Shown one piece after another: positions 14,301 through 26,300 of a DNA stretch of 64,000 bases. The stretch spans positions 26,719,661 to 26,783,660 of the forward strand of contig OX419335.1 in the NCBI GenBank assembly GCA_948470475.1, in the 5' to 3' direction. Each line of letters begins with the position of its first letter. Position 1 is the first letter of the stretch. This DNA is from Galaxea fascicularis (Eukaryota; Cnidaria; Anthozoa; Scleractinia; Euphylliidae). The notes beneath the pieces were generated by a model. It saw only the letters and a program-made list of their open reading frames with translations. It did not search any database and was not told the DNA's origin. Position numbers and translations under genes: made by a program.

Positions 14301-17300
14301 GTGCCCACCAAAACACGTTGTAAGACTTTTAAAACTTCGCCCCTCAAAGAGTACAAGCGGTGTTTTGGGTTGTGACCTCTGTCGTCGTGTTGTATCTTTA
14401 GACACTTTACTGCCCTTCACTAAGTTGTATAATTTTTGCGAAAACGTTGTACCCAACTATGAATGGGATTTTCGCTAGCCCCAGAAGCTAGCGTGTGCCA
14501 CTGTTTGCTTCATCAACACTTCTCAGAAGTTGTGCAGTACTTACGTCTGAAGAAACTGCCCAGTAACTGAACGTTTACTCTTGTTTCGTTTTGAAGATTG
14601 AACTGTTGTGGCGACGATCCCTTGGAGACCACGATGGCAGGTTGTTCTGTTTGGTGAATGTCGACCTGCTCGACTACAGTGTCGCCCAGAAAGCCGCGGA
14701 CAGTCTAAGCTTCTTGCTGCAAGAGCCTCCGTACAATCGTAATGACGGTAATCTTATATTTGTCTTTATAAGTTGCATTTTTTAGTTCTCTTACTCCTCA
14801 GGAATTGAAACAATTTACTTAAAGAGATGGTCTTAGATGTCAACATGCGCTTGAAGTAACGATGATGATGTGGAATAGGATGAGGAGAAAGAGGTGGAGG
14901 AGTGTGGATGATAATGGTGGTAGTGATCACGTTGATGGGAATTGGTGTTGGTGAGGGTTGTGTGGTTGATTTGATTCTCATGTTTGCCTGCACTTTTTTC
15001 ACAATACAGTTTCTTTTCTTTCAGACCTGTCCCTAGTGGTTATCTGCAGTTCTGAAAACGAGGACAGAGCTCACATGGCTGCAGCTCTTGATCAGTTCAG
15101 GCTGGGAACTGTACCACATTGTGCACCGTCAGGGAAAATCAAGCAATACCTGAAGACACAATTTAGTTCATCTTCTGAACAACAAGGAAGGTTTAAAGAT
15201 CGCACCCTGCCTTGGACGCCTGCTGCTATGGTGGACAAAGAAAGGTAAGGAAACACCAGACAAAACTTACTGTTTATCCTTAAAAGCTATATGTGATCTA
15301 CTCCCTCTGTTCATTAGAGAAGAGAAAGCCAAATAGTTTTGTTTATAATTATGTAGCGTTATAGAAGAGCCTTTTAGCTACGGAAGGTAGAGAAGGAATG
15401 TATAAAAATGTGGAAAACGTGAGTCAAATAAAAGCTGTTGCTGTAAACATGTTAAAATGAATTTATAATTTATGAATTCAGTTCGACACGGCAGTAGCAC
15501 GACGTTTGAAACTAAGTCGTGCTACTGCCGTGAAGGACGGCAAACCTGATTGAGTTCGACACGGCAGTAGCGTGACGTTTGAAACGGGCGAAAGGCTTGA
15601 AATGAAACTAGCATGAAATCAAAGAGGATATTCATACTGTTGACTGTTGACTGCCATCGGGAAGATTTTTGAATAGTTTCATTTTCCTGGTACAGATTGT
15701 CTGTGAGGGTTTTGTCATCTGAACGAGCAGGATCTGGCAAGAGCTTGGTGGTGCGTCGACTGAGTGAGGACTTAAATGAACTACCAAACAATGGCGAAGT
15801 GATGCGTTACCTGAAGGACATGGATGCAGAAGAACCACTTTGTATCAGTGTACCAATTTACGGGCCTGCTGTCGATCAGTGCTCCATTGTGGAGAGCTTG
15901 TTACCTCGCATGATCGTGCCTAACTTGCCACTTTCCCGAATATTTCATCTTGATGTGCACCCATCGGTAGGAAGTTGTTAAAAAGTATATTTCATGTGTC
16001 CCTCCCCCCCCCCCCCCACCCACTCTCAGTGAAGGTGTCCAGTGTGCTAGTTATTCGTCTGCTGTCTTTTCTTGTGGTTAGGAAAAATTCTAGCTTATAC
16101 GAACCAGTTTATTTCACAAACACGTTGCAAATATGTAATTCCGTAAACATTTGAGTAGAATGTTGTCAGGGCAGCACATGCCTTGGCAAGTTAGCGTTGA
16201 AATAAAGTTGGAGCAAACCATCTAACCAAAGTAGCCCAACCTAGTAAGGTAAAATGTTTGGTGACCTATCCATGATAATTCACCATATATATTCTTTCTG
16301 ATCTTGGTTGTTAAAAAAGTTTATAACTTTAGTGGTCGATGTAACCGTTAGCCCAGATATAGATACGAGTTTTTACACAGAGAACTCTTTTTGCATTTTA
16401 ACAGGTTACAAGCGGTCTTGACACCCTTCTGTTTAATCTCGTGGTCCTTGGTGTTTTGAAGAGTAGTAGTGGCCAGGTGTGGAGGCGAAGAATGTCAGAT
16501 CTGTATGTGATTGAACTAACTACAGGACCAGCACAGGGTGCAGCAGAAACGGTTGATAGAAAACACCCGATATCTAAGGCGAGTGCCTAAGGATGTGTTT
16601 CTTTAAAACGTAACGAGATCGGTAAATCATTTTTCGGAAAAGAAGGTGGGCGATGTAATGGATATCGTTATCGTCTATTTCCGCTTTTGATTTGCCCTGT
16701 ACACTCATCCAGCTTTTTATCACAAGAGGTTTGGTTTCATTGGCTTCCTGAAAATAGCTGCAACCAATGGACGTCGTGAAATCCAAAATGGTGCGCGCGG
16801 GAAATTTCAAAGTGAAAAAGGTGATAACGGTACACACCCTTTCGTTGACTTAAAACGTTACTTTTATGTTTTAAAGTAAATTTTGGAAGGCTAGTTATTA
16901 TTTCCAACAATTTAGGGTTGATTTGTTGTGAGAGAAGAGGTTCTCTTTAACTTATTAAAATTATTAAATTGTATCAAAAGTGGCTCCTCTCCATTTGCCT
17001 TCCAAGATTGCGGATGCGAAAGTTGAAACGTTCTCATATGTAAGAAAAACTAAAAAAGCGAATTACACAACCCATAAAAAAAAAAACTTTCATTTTAATG
17101 GTAACACTGGGTGACTTCATCCATAGACTCAAAATTTAGAATTTCTTTGGTAGGATGAAGAAATTATTGTAGATCAAGTTGGATGAACAATATTTAAAAA
17201 GAGGATTCAGTACCAGTTGAACACGTTTTTTATAAACATGCATTCATTCAGGGAGGTTTTGAACCCGACATTTACGTTACTCCATAGAATGATGCTGCCA

Positions 17301-20300
17301 GAAAAGGATACGCAGAGCCCTTCTACAGGCTGCTTCCAACCATTCTCTGTGGAACACCGATGCAAGCCTTTTTTCAGTTGAGAAACAATCAAACAGGCAA
17401 GAAAAAGGAGCTTTCTGATTTTGTGTTGTTGAATTGATTGTGACTGATATTACTGTTTGGTGTATTCGGTTCACCTAGTTATACGAACAAAGATCTCTGT
17501 AAATTTCCTCTGTCCGGTGTTATGTCCACATTACTTTCAAAGGCTGCTCCATTTTATCGTGGTGTAGATTAGAGCAGTTAAACCTACAGTTATGTTTTGC
17601 CTCACATTCAAATGTTCTTGAAGCTCGGACAATTGACGAAACATTGTGCACATTGCTGTGTCCAGTCCTCAGACATTAACTGGTCCACGTGATACTGTAC
17701 ATTGTTTTGTGTATAACATAGCTCGCAATCCTGCCAAGAGAGGCCGATTGTCATGAGGAGAAAGCTGATTTTGCGCAGTAATTCGCAGAATATTTTACAT
17801 GTATTTAGCAATTGAAAGGTGTAGGGGACCACACAGAGCAAGGCTTTTCCAGATGCACATTCAGTGCCCCCGAGCCTAAAGATCCGTGCAGTGGCAAGCC
17901 ATTCCCAGTAACCGAATTTTACAGTGAGACTGTATGGCAGTTCCTAGTGCTCTGTAAGTGCTTTTCGTGTCGCAACTTGGACGTTTAGAAGTGGAGTTGC
18001 GCTGGAAGATCTTATCGACCCAGCTGAAGTAAAATAAGTTAGTAGATTAGTAATGTAACTTGGAGCAAACCCATTTAGAGATTTGTAGACTAGCAGAAGT
18101 AATTTAAGTTTTCAGTCTCTGTGAGGTGTAAATAGCAACAGCTTTACTTTGCATGACAAAACAAAACCTGGAGGATTACGGCAGTTGCAGTCAAAAGACA
18201 CCATCGTCAAGCTGTCTGATTTCTGCCAAAGGTTTCTGCAACTTTCCCTTGTACCAATCTTTTCATAATTTCTTTTCATGTAGGCGAACAGAGTATAAAT
18301 CCTCTTTTTGATAATCATGAATTTCGAAGTCCGTCTGTTCAGCGTGCATTCCAGTACCTGAAGTTGTGGGAGTCCGCCAAAGAGAATCTTGATCATTTCT
18401 GGTTCATACCAGATCAAGTGATGGGTGACCATGCCGACTGTATAGAGACAGTCATCAGGTAGAATGTTATCTTACTCATCCCTTTGTTACAATGGTGAAA
18501 GTAACTTGGTGAAGCACGGTTATGTTATGACTCCTAGTTTTAGACCATTTACAATCTTGAATGGGGGGCCGATTAAGAACACTCCCACGAGTTGTCTACC
18601 TTACCCTACCCTACCCTACCCTACCTGACTCTACCCTACTTGACCTGACCCTACCCTACCCTACCTGACCCGACCCTACCCTACTCTACCTGACCCCACT
18701 AGGCTACCCTACTCTACCCTACCTGGCCTTATCATACCCCTCCTTTTTGTTCACAGCTTGATGACATTCGTAGCCATAAATTGCTTTTCAATAATTGTTA
18801 ATATGTTTTATTTTGTTTGCTGTAGAAATTGTGGAATCGAGGATCCTTCATGGGCCGAACTGCGTCATTTTGTCAATTTCCTCAACTCTCAGCTGCAGTC
18901 TTGTGAGGAAAGCATCTTTTGTAACATGGACTTAGTGGGAGACACTTTGGAGGGTTTCAGGAGCTTCGTGGTTCACTTTATGATCCTCATGTCAAGGGTA
19001 ACGATTCTTTTGAACAGGCTATCACACCTTTTGGTGTGGATTGTCACTCGTTAATGGAACTTTATCGACTTGACCATGCTGAGAACAACGTTTTGTAATA
19101 AATGAATGAATGAATGAATGAATGAAAATAATATTTAAACTACGGATTGATGAATATAAGCGATCATCGGAATTATGAACCCCACTTGAGCGGTTGTGAA
19201 AATATAGCCCGGAAAAAATCAGGCTTGTACGGGAGTTGAACCCATGGCCTCAGCTATAGCGGCGCAATGCTCTACCAACTTAGCTAGCAAGCCATCTTGG
19301 AGATGGTCATTTGCTGGTTCGTGAGTGGTGAATAAATGAGTGTGAATAATCATGAAAACCATATATTTGAACTGCGGATTAAAGAAAGAAAATGTGAGTG
19401 TGCATGGCAGTTATGAACAATACTTACAACAGCAGTGAAAACATAGCCTGAAAAGGATTTAGACATGTACGACCAACACTTTTTGTTGTAGTTGTTCTTT
19501 TTCTAGCTGATTTTCATTAATATTGGTATAAGGATACTTTGTACACATTTAAGGTTTCCTGACAGGTGTCTCTGACTTTACTTTTCGGCAGGATTTTTCT
19601 ACACCATCCCTGAGTTCTGAGGACAAGCCAACCGAGGCTGCTGTCTTAGATGATGGTGATGATGATGATGATGGTGATAATGATGACGATGAACAGAATG
19701 CAGCCCCTGAAGTTGCGCAGTTATGTCTCAGAAGGCATTGGGAAAAAAGGTATCAATAGATCACCAAGTCGGTGATAAAGAGCAAAACCGGAAAGAAACT
19801 CGGATGAATTGTGATGGACTTGTGTCTTTAATTTGCAACTTTCATCGCTGGCAATTGGAAATTGCTTTTGAAATAACTACGAATTTTTAGTAAAGGGAAC
19901 CTCACTCTCCCAGTTTTCATTAATAATTCAGGTCTTTAAATGAACTAAAGACAGTTTAACATGATGAAAAGCAGATTTCAAGAAGCGCATTTAATCTTTG
20001 TCGGTAACAATAGATGAGGCCCAAATAGCGGAAACTAGTGTTGCATTTGCAAGATTACCAATAGATAGCGACTTAAAATGGATGTACAAGGGTTTAATTT
20101 CAGCAGTGATTTTCTTTCTTTAGACATACAGAGTCTCGGGTGAAAACCATTGTAGTTAATAGATATAATCACATTTACTTTATCCACTGATTGTACAATT
20201 TAGGTAAGGTATACCTTTGTGAAATGAGGCGCAGCCAAATGGCGGAGAACGTTAGGGGAAGTATTGTAGGCAACACGATAGCATGCCGAGTGTGTGGAGG

Positions 20301-23300
20301 ATTACTATGGAGAAAACTGTAATCTGTTTATGTGGAATCATGGCCAAAATTCTTTAGACTCTAAACAAAACTTTATAGCAAAGAATAGATCTATTCGCTG
20401 CCCCTACCCCCTCCCCTCTCTCATGTAACGCTAATCCGCCCAAGCATATTTTGTGCGCGCGACTTAGCAACCTATCCCAAGGAATTTTTGACCAGGATTG
20501 TAGGTTATTATGTTATAATAAATGCAAACATGTCAAAGAGAACGTGCTAAGTGAACGGGATTCTTCTGGGGTTTGGATGGTGTTGATATTTTAGCCATGT
20601 GTATGTTACAGGTTAAATTTGATCTCAGGTCATTTTTGATTTAACCTAGCTCAAAATGAAATTCCTTTGACTCCTAACCCTAATTATTCATGAGAAGACA
20701 AAGGAATTTCATTTTGAGCTAGGTTAAATAAAAAATGACCTGAGATCAAATTTAACCTGTAACATGTATACAAATACGGCCTTTTACCGCCGGAGAGGCG
20801 AGTTGACTATATCCGGTCCTCTTCGGTCCATTCAGTTGTCAAGTTTCTTGTTTTTCCTGCATGTAAGGTCTATGTGTGTGTTAAGAGATTTGTTTAGTAA
20901 TATTTCATCTCCGCGAAGACACAAGCCTGATTTATTTTGACTAAAATTGGAGTTCGTTAGTAAGTCAATTTCTTTTAGTGCTTTGTAGTTTTGGAAATCA
21001 GTTCTTTCTTCTTTTCGACAGCTCGCATCCTTACATATTCTTCAACCAGGATCGTATAAGTATGACGTTTGTTGGTTTTCACATCGACCAAAATGGTAAT
21101 CTAATTGATCCAGACCGTCACGTTATTATTCAGCCCAATTTGATGTCAAGACGCTTGCGCACTGGCCTTACTGTCCAGTTCCAGTTTGGGAACCAAAGAG
21201 TTGACTTCGAAACTAATTATGAAACTTGGAACAAGTGAGTATTGTATTTATGTGATACTATCTTGTTATGATAAGGAGGAGGAGGAGGAGGAATATGGTG
21301 ATGTTGTTGTTGATGATGATGGTGATAATTATGGTGATGGTGGTGATGATGATGATGATTGAATTTTGGGACAATAAAATCTTCCATCAGAAGCGAACGA
21401 GCGCATGCAGCCGGCGAAGATTCAACGGATGATAAGTGTTAAGCAACAGGAGGTTGAACACAATTGAAAATTACTAACGCTTGACAGACGTTCCAATTAT
21501 TGTGATGTGACTAGGAACTGGTATTTTGGGAAGGTAGTTGCTTAGGAAGGTTCGTCTGTATGTTAGTACCACATATTTCGCAGTTTTGTACATTTCTTGA
21601 ATATCTTTTTGTGCGTCCAACTTAACCTCGATGTCCTTTAAAATAGCATCGTAACGGAAAGCACTGTTATTATGTTTGCAACAGGGGAGAGAAAATTGAA
21701 AAGCTTTGTGCAGTGATGGGAGTCGAGTGGCCTTATGACCCAGATGACTCTTACGAACTCACCACAGACAACTTGAAGAAGATTCTTGCCATCCACATGC
21801 GTTTCAGGTACGGTGAATCATTTGAAGTCCAGAAAAATATCCTCTCGTAAGTCAAATGTTGAAATCATGGATGTAAAGAACTAATAAGGTTACCTCGGTT
21901 TTTGTTAACTCAAAATCGTAACATTGCTGATTCGGGCATATGTGAATTGTTTCTGTCTCTAGATGTGGTATTCCTGTGGTCATTATGGGTGAAACAGGCT
22001 GTGGCAAAACCTGCCTCATTCGATACATGTGTGGCTTGCAATCCGGACCCGGGGGACCAAAGAATATGATGCTCATGAAGGTATGACCAGTATGGGCCTT
22101 GTAGTCTTTGTATGATCTTTGTACCGTGAAGTAAAAAGGTGTAAGAACTGTAGGAAGGGAAGAAACGAGAATGCTGGATATAAGTTAACGTTCGTATCAA
22201 ACCTCAGCAGAGTGCAGGAAACAAGCGAAGAAGCAGTTAAGGATTCAGAGACACCGTTTTTGAAATCTCTGAAGTTAATGGCTTGCCTCGCCATTCCTTC
22301 GCCATTTGTCGTGTGGGGCAACAAGCATGATTAAGACAAAGCGTTGAATCTGGCTTATTTTCCTTTCTTTTTTAAATTTCTAACCAGTTTCTTTACTATT
22401 ACGTCAAGAAGGCGGTTTAAATTAATTAATTAATTAATTATACAATAGATTTTCTATTCCAAATCGGTACGTTACTACGCAAACAGGCGTGCGAGTTTAC
22501 AATTCAAAACATTCAAAGACTTAAATGTAACTTTAGAAAGTTTGTTTGGAAAGGAACGTAACTACAAAGCTTTCCGTTCGAGCCGAAGGTAAGATGGATT
22601 TATGCCCTGCGAACTCCTTGACGTTTGTGTGAGATAGAGGTCGGGGGCAGACAGTTGGCGGAATCAATTATCATCTTCTGTGCCATAAACGTTTTCTCAT
22701 AAATGTCATAGATACTAATATTATTTAACCATGGTCTTGAATCGTTATTGATAGGTTCACGGAGGCACAACTTACGAAGACATTAAAGAGAAAGTGGAAA
22801 AGGCTGAAGAAATGGCTACACTCAATGAAACACTTGGCATTGACACGGTGTTGTTCTTTGATGAAGCTAACACAACTGATGCTTTAGGAATGATCAAAGA
22901 GGTCATGGTAGATCGCAAAGTCGGCGGCAGAAAAATTGAAGCCAGACGGTTGCAATTCATTGCTGCATGTAACCCTTACAGGAAGTAAGTATTCACTTGA
23001 TGGGTTGTGGACAAATAGGTGTTGTCTTTCAAGCCTCTTTTGTAAGAAATGTGCTTCCGGAAACAAACAAGTTCAAAATAAAGTAAATCATGTAAAGTAA
23101 ACAATATTCCTGCATTCGAGGTCGCAGACAAGGCACATGTTGTTTGCCTGTCGTTTACTTTGTTGTTCTATTGACAATTAAAGGTGGGAGTGTGCAGCCC
23201 TGGCTTGCCTTATTTCGTAACGTCCTGTGTAAAAATGTCGATTTTTTTTCACTGCGGGGGTCTCGTCATACCAAAGATTTGCAAACGCTCGCACTATTTT

Positions 23301-26300
23301 GGGTCAGCATCATCCAACACTTAAGACATTGGGAGCATTTGAGCAACGTGTTAGTGGCCTGAAGAATTGGTTTGTATGTTTTTTAAATGGGCTGCGACTG
23401 GAGAGAATTCTAACGGTTTTGCTGTTCTCCCCTTCATCAATGGTGTCACGCAACCACTAACAAGAATTCTTCGAAGGCACGACATTCAAGTTGTAAATAA
23501 GCCCTACAAAACTTTGTAACAAGAATTTCCTTCTCCCAAATTCAGACCATCTATTGAACGTGATTTATAAAATACTCTGTGCTGTTGTGATTGGTGTTGT
23601 GCAGGGGAAACCGGCCGTTGTTTTGAAACCCGTAAGAAAGAACACATCAGGAATGTCAAAACATGTGCTAATGGTTCAAACATTGCGGAACATGCAGGGT
23701 CATTCGACCATCGCATAGATTTTGATAATTCCAGTGTTATCGACAAAGGCTCTTTTCGCATTAGAAAAACTTTGGAGGCTTGGCACACCTCTGCTACCAA
23801 ACGTGCTGACAATAATTCTAAGCCGATTCCAAACCAGTATAGCATTCTTTTCAAACAATAGTCACCTAATTTACACATTTTACTTTGCTTTTGTTCGTCT
23901 TATTATTTTTATCTCACCTTTTCTTGTATATATTTTATCATTTTGCATTCTATTTTTTATCCGTCGAAGGCTGTAGATCGACAGCCGAAGCTCATGTCAT
24001 TAAAAAAAAAAAAAAAAATTAGCCAGCGAGTGTTTTTATTGTAGTTTTTGATTGGGTTGGTGGCAGTTGGAACAACTGCTAACGACACTTAATACGGCGT
24101 TTAACGCACTCGACATGTTGGACCCTGGATGGTGGATGCCGTTCGCCAATAATGTTGTGACTGATTGGTCAGACTAATTTCTTTGGTTTTACGACACTCA
24201 ATTGAAAAGCGCTTTATCTTTGTCTAACACCGCATAGTAAACATAAACTTGAGTAGCTAGCGGATCTGCTATGTCAATTAAGTTTTTGTTACAGCGGGGA
24301 CTTATAAATAACCCGCAGGTTCTCACGGTGAATGCAGAAAAGGCAGGCTTCTGTGCCGCCACTCCGAGCCTTACTCTGTCCAAACTAAAATGGAATATAT
24401 TTATACATTTCTGTCTTGAAGGCACACCGAAGAAATGATCCAGAAACTTGAATCAGCTGGCTTAGGTTACCATGTCTCAACTCAACAGACCCGTGATCGA
24501 CTCGGTAAGAAATCAGCTTGAATTCACTCGCTTTTTTTGAAATAATTTGAGGGAAAATATCCTGTTGCCAAGAATGGCGATAGCTTTATGATTGTGCTGT
24601 CGGTGGTAAAGGTTATCTGTTTTAGTTAGGGAATTTTTTCCTGTCAATCCTGAGACCTTTGAGTCATATATCTTGGGAAGTATCACAAATTTGATTGAAT
24701 CGTTCTACAGGAATACACTGCACGGTCATTTGCAAGTAAAATATTACTCGTGAGTTTTCCATCTAAGCACGCAAATTTGTATTCTCTGTACAACCCACCA
24801 ACCATTGCCAGCACAGCATGGCAGAATTGCTTAATTGGATATATTTTCAGTGATGTTATCAGTGTTATCATCCTCATTATGGATGCCATGCTTAGATTCA
24901 TTTCAGTTATTTATTGGTTGTTTCTATAAAAGGCCGCATTCCTCTCCGTCATTTGGTGTACAGAGTGCATTCTTTGCCCGCGAGCATGCGTCCTTTGGTC
25001 TGGGACTTCGGTCAACTGAAACCTGAAATTGAGAGGCTCTACACAAGCCAAATTGTCAGCAGATTTGTAAGTGGAGTTCACCCCTTATTTCCCTACAGGA
25101 TAGCATCGCGTTGGAACATACAGGAAAAGTTTTTTCCTCCAGTGAAATGCAGTTCGATCGTTTTCTTATGCAAAACGTTTTGTTTCACTCTAGATTCTTA
25201 AATCGATCTCCTTTGTCGTTGTCGGTATTTCATTTGCTTTCGTTCGTTCATTTATTCGTTGCTATTTTTGCAGTTGTTCGGACTTTTTTTTGTTTTAAAT
25301 ATGTGTCGAGGATCATTCGTTCGTTCGTTCGTTCGTTCGTCCGTTCGTCCGTTCATTCATCATTATTTATTTATTTTCTTTGAAGCAGTTGATGGGAGTT
25401 GCTAGGAAATGCGTCTGACTTGTCAGCGAAAGGAGGAAACCTAAGAAAACTGATTTTCGTTTTATCGTTGTTAAGAATCCAATTAACTTGTTAAATACGT
25501 CACAAAATCCTGACTGTTTTCTTTTTCGAACCTTTCTTTCAAGGTTCTTCAGGAGCAACTCATTCCAGGGGACGTGTCATTGGTAAAGGCTCTGACGGCA
25601 GTACTTACTGCTTCACAGCGTTACATGAGAGATCAAACGGTAAGTTCCCTGTGACCGTCGGACAGTAGGAATAGTGCGTCAGCTGCCAACCTTAGTGGAG
25701 AAAGTTTTTTATTTTCTCAAACATACTTAACCTTGCTTGGTGCTTCCCCTTTCCTTCTTCGAGGTTGTAGCCTTGTATGTGTCTTTGGTCATTTTTTGTT
25801 TTCATTGTGAGCAGTCTGCCTTCTTTATTTTGTAGCGTGCATTGGATCTAGTAAGAGGCGAGCGCGGGCATAATTTGACCGTCAACAAGAGAGAGTGATG
25901 AGAGGGAAAGAGCAAAACTGCTAGCAATCATTTTTTGTGTTTTGACTTCTTCCATGTGTGCATGGCAATTGTTGGTTCGTGCACTTTTACTCTGCAAGAA
26001 TCCTCTGCAATGGTCCCCAGTTTACACGTGTGAAAATTGCCACCTATTGCGCGTTTTCCTTTCGCTACTCGTCCATCATTTACGCCGATTGATTGGCCAA
26101 AGCCAGTTTTCTCTTTATTGAACTTCTGGTTAAGTTCAACCACCTTCAAATCTCCTCGCCACAATTGAGTGACGATCAGCTTATTTTAACAGGACGAATG
26201 CAGCTTTGTCAGCCTTCGAGATGTTGAGCGTGCAATGAGAGTGATGGTATGGTTCTACAATCACCATGACGACCTCAATCCCCTGATGGATGAAGAAGAA

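Larger units (their letters stand above)
13876..19749 (+). other. RNF213: RNF213 exons 16-23: AAA1/AAA2 region
   Basis: Residues 1254 to about 1715. Exons: 13876-13982, 14597-14747, 15025-15244, 15696-15966, 16405-16537, 18284-18458, 18826-18997, 19592-19749. Exon 19 carries a degenerate P-loop, ERAGSGKS, at about 15721-15744. The first glycine of GxxxxGK[ST] is replaced by Glu, while GKS is kept. In solved RNF213 structures AAA1 is degenerate and AAA2 binds nucleotide without being a main hydrolytic site; assigning this loop to AAA2 is inference. Exon 22 (NCGIEDPSWAELRHFVNFLN) is strongly RNF213-like. Exon 23 encodes an Asp-rich run at 19649-19693. The exon 20 donor (after 16537, gtgcag) is weak but is the one that fits the phase 1 acceptor of exon 21. 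Confidence 0.85.

Noticed and set aside
23504..23878. 124-codon minus-strand frame
   Set aside because: It lies opposite the Penelope-like fragment, whose motifs are in the forward frame.
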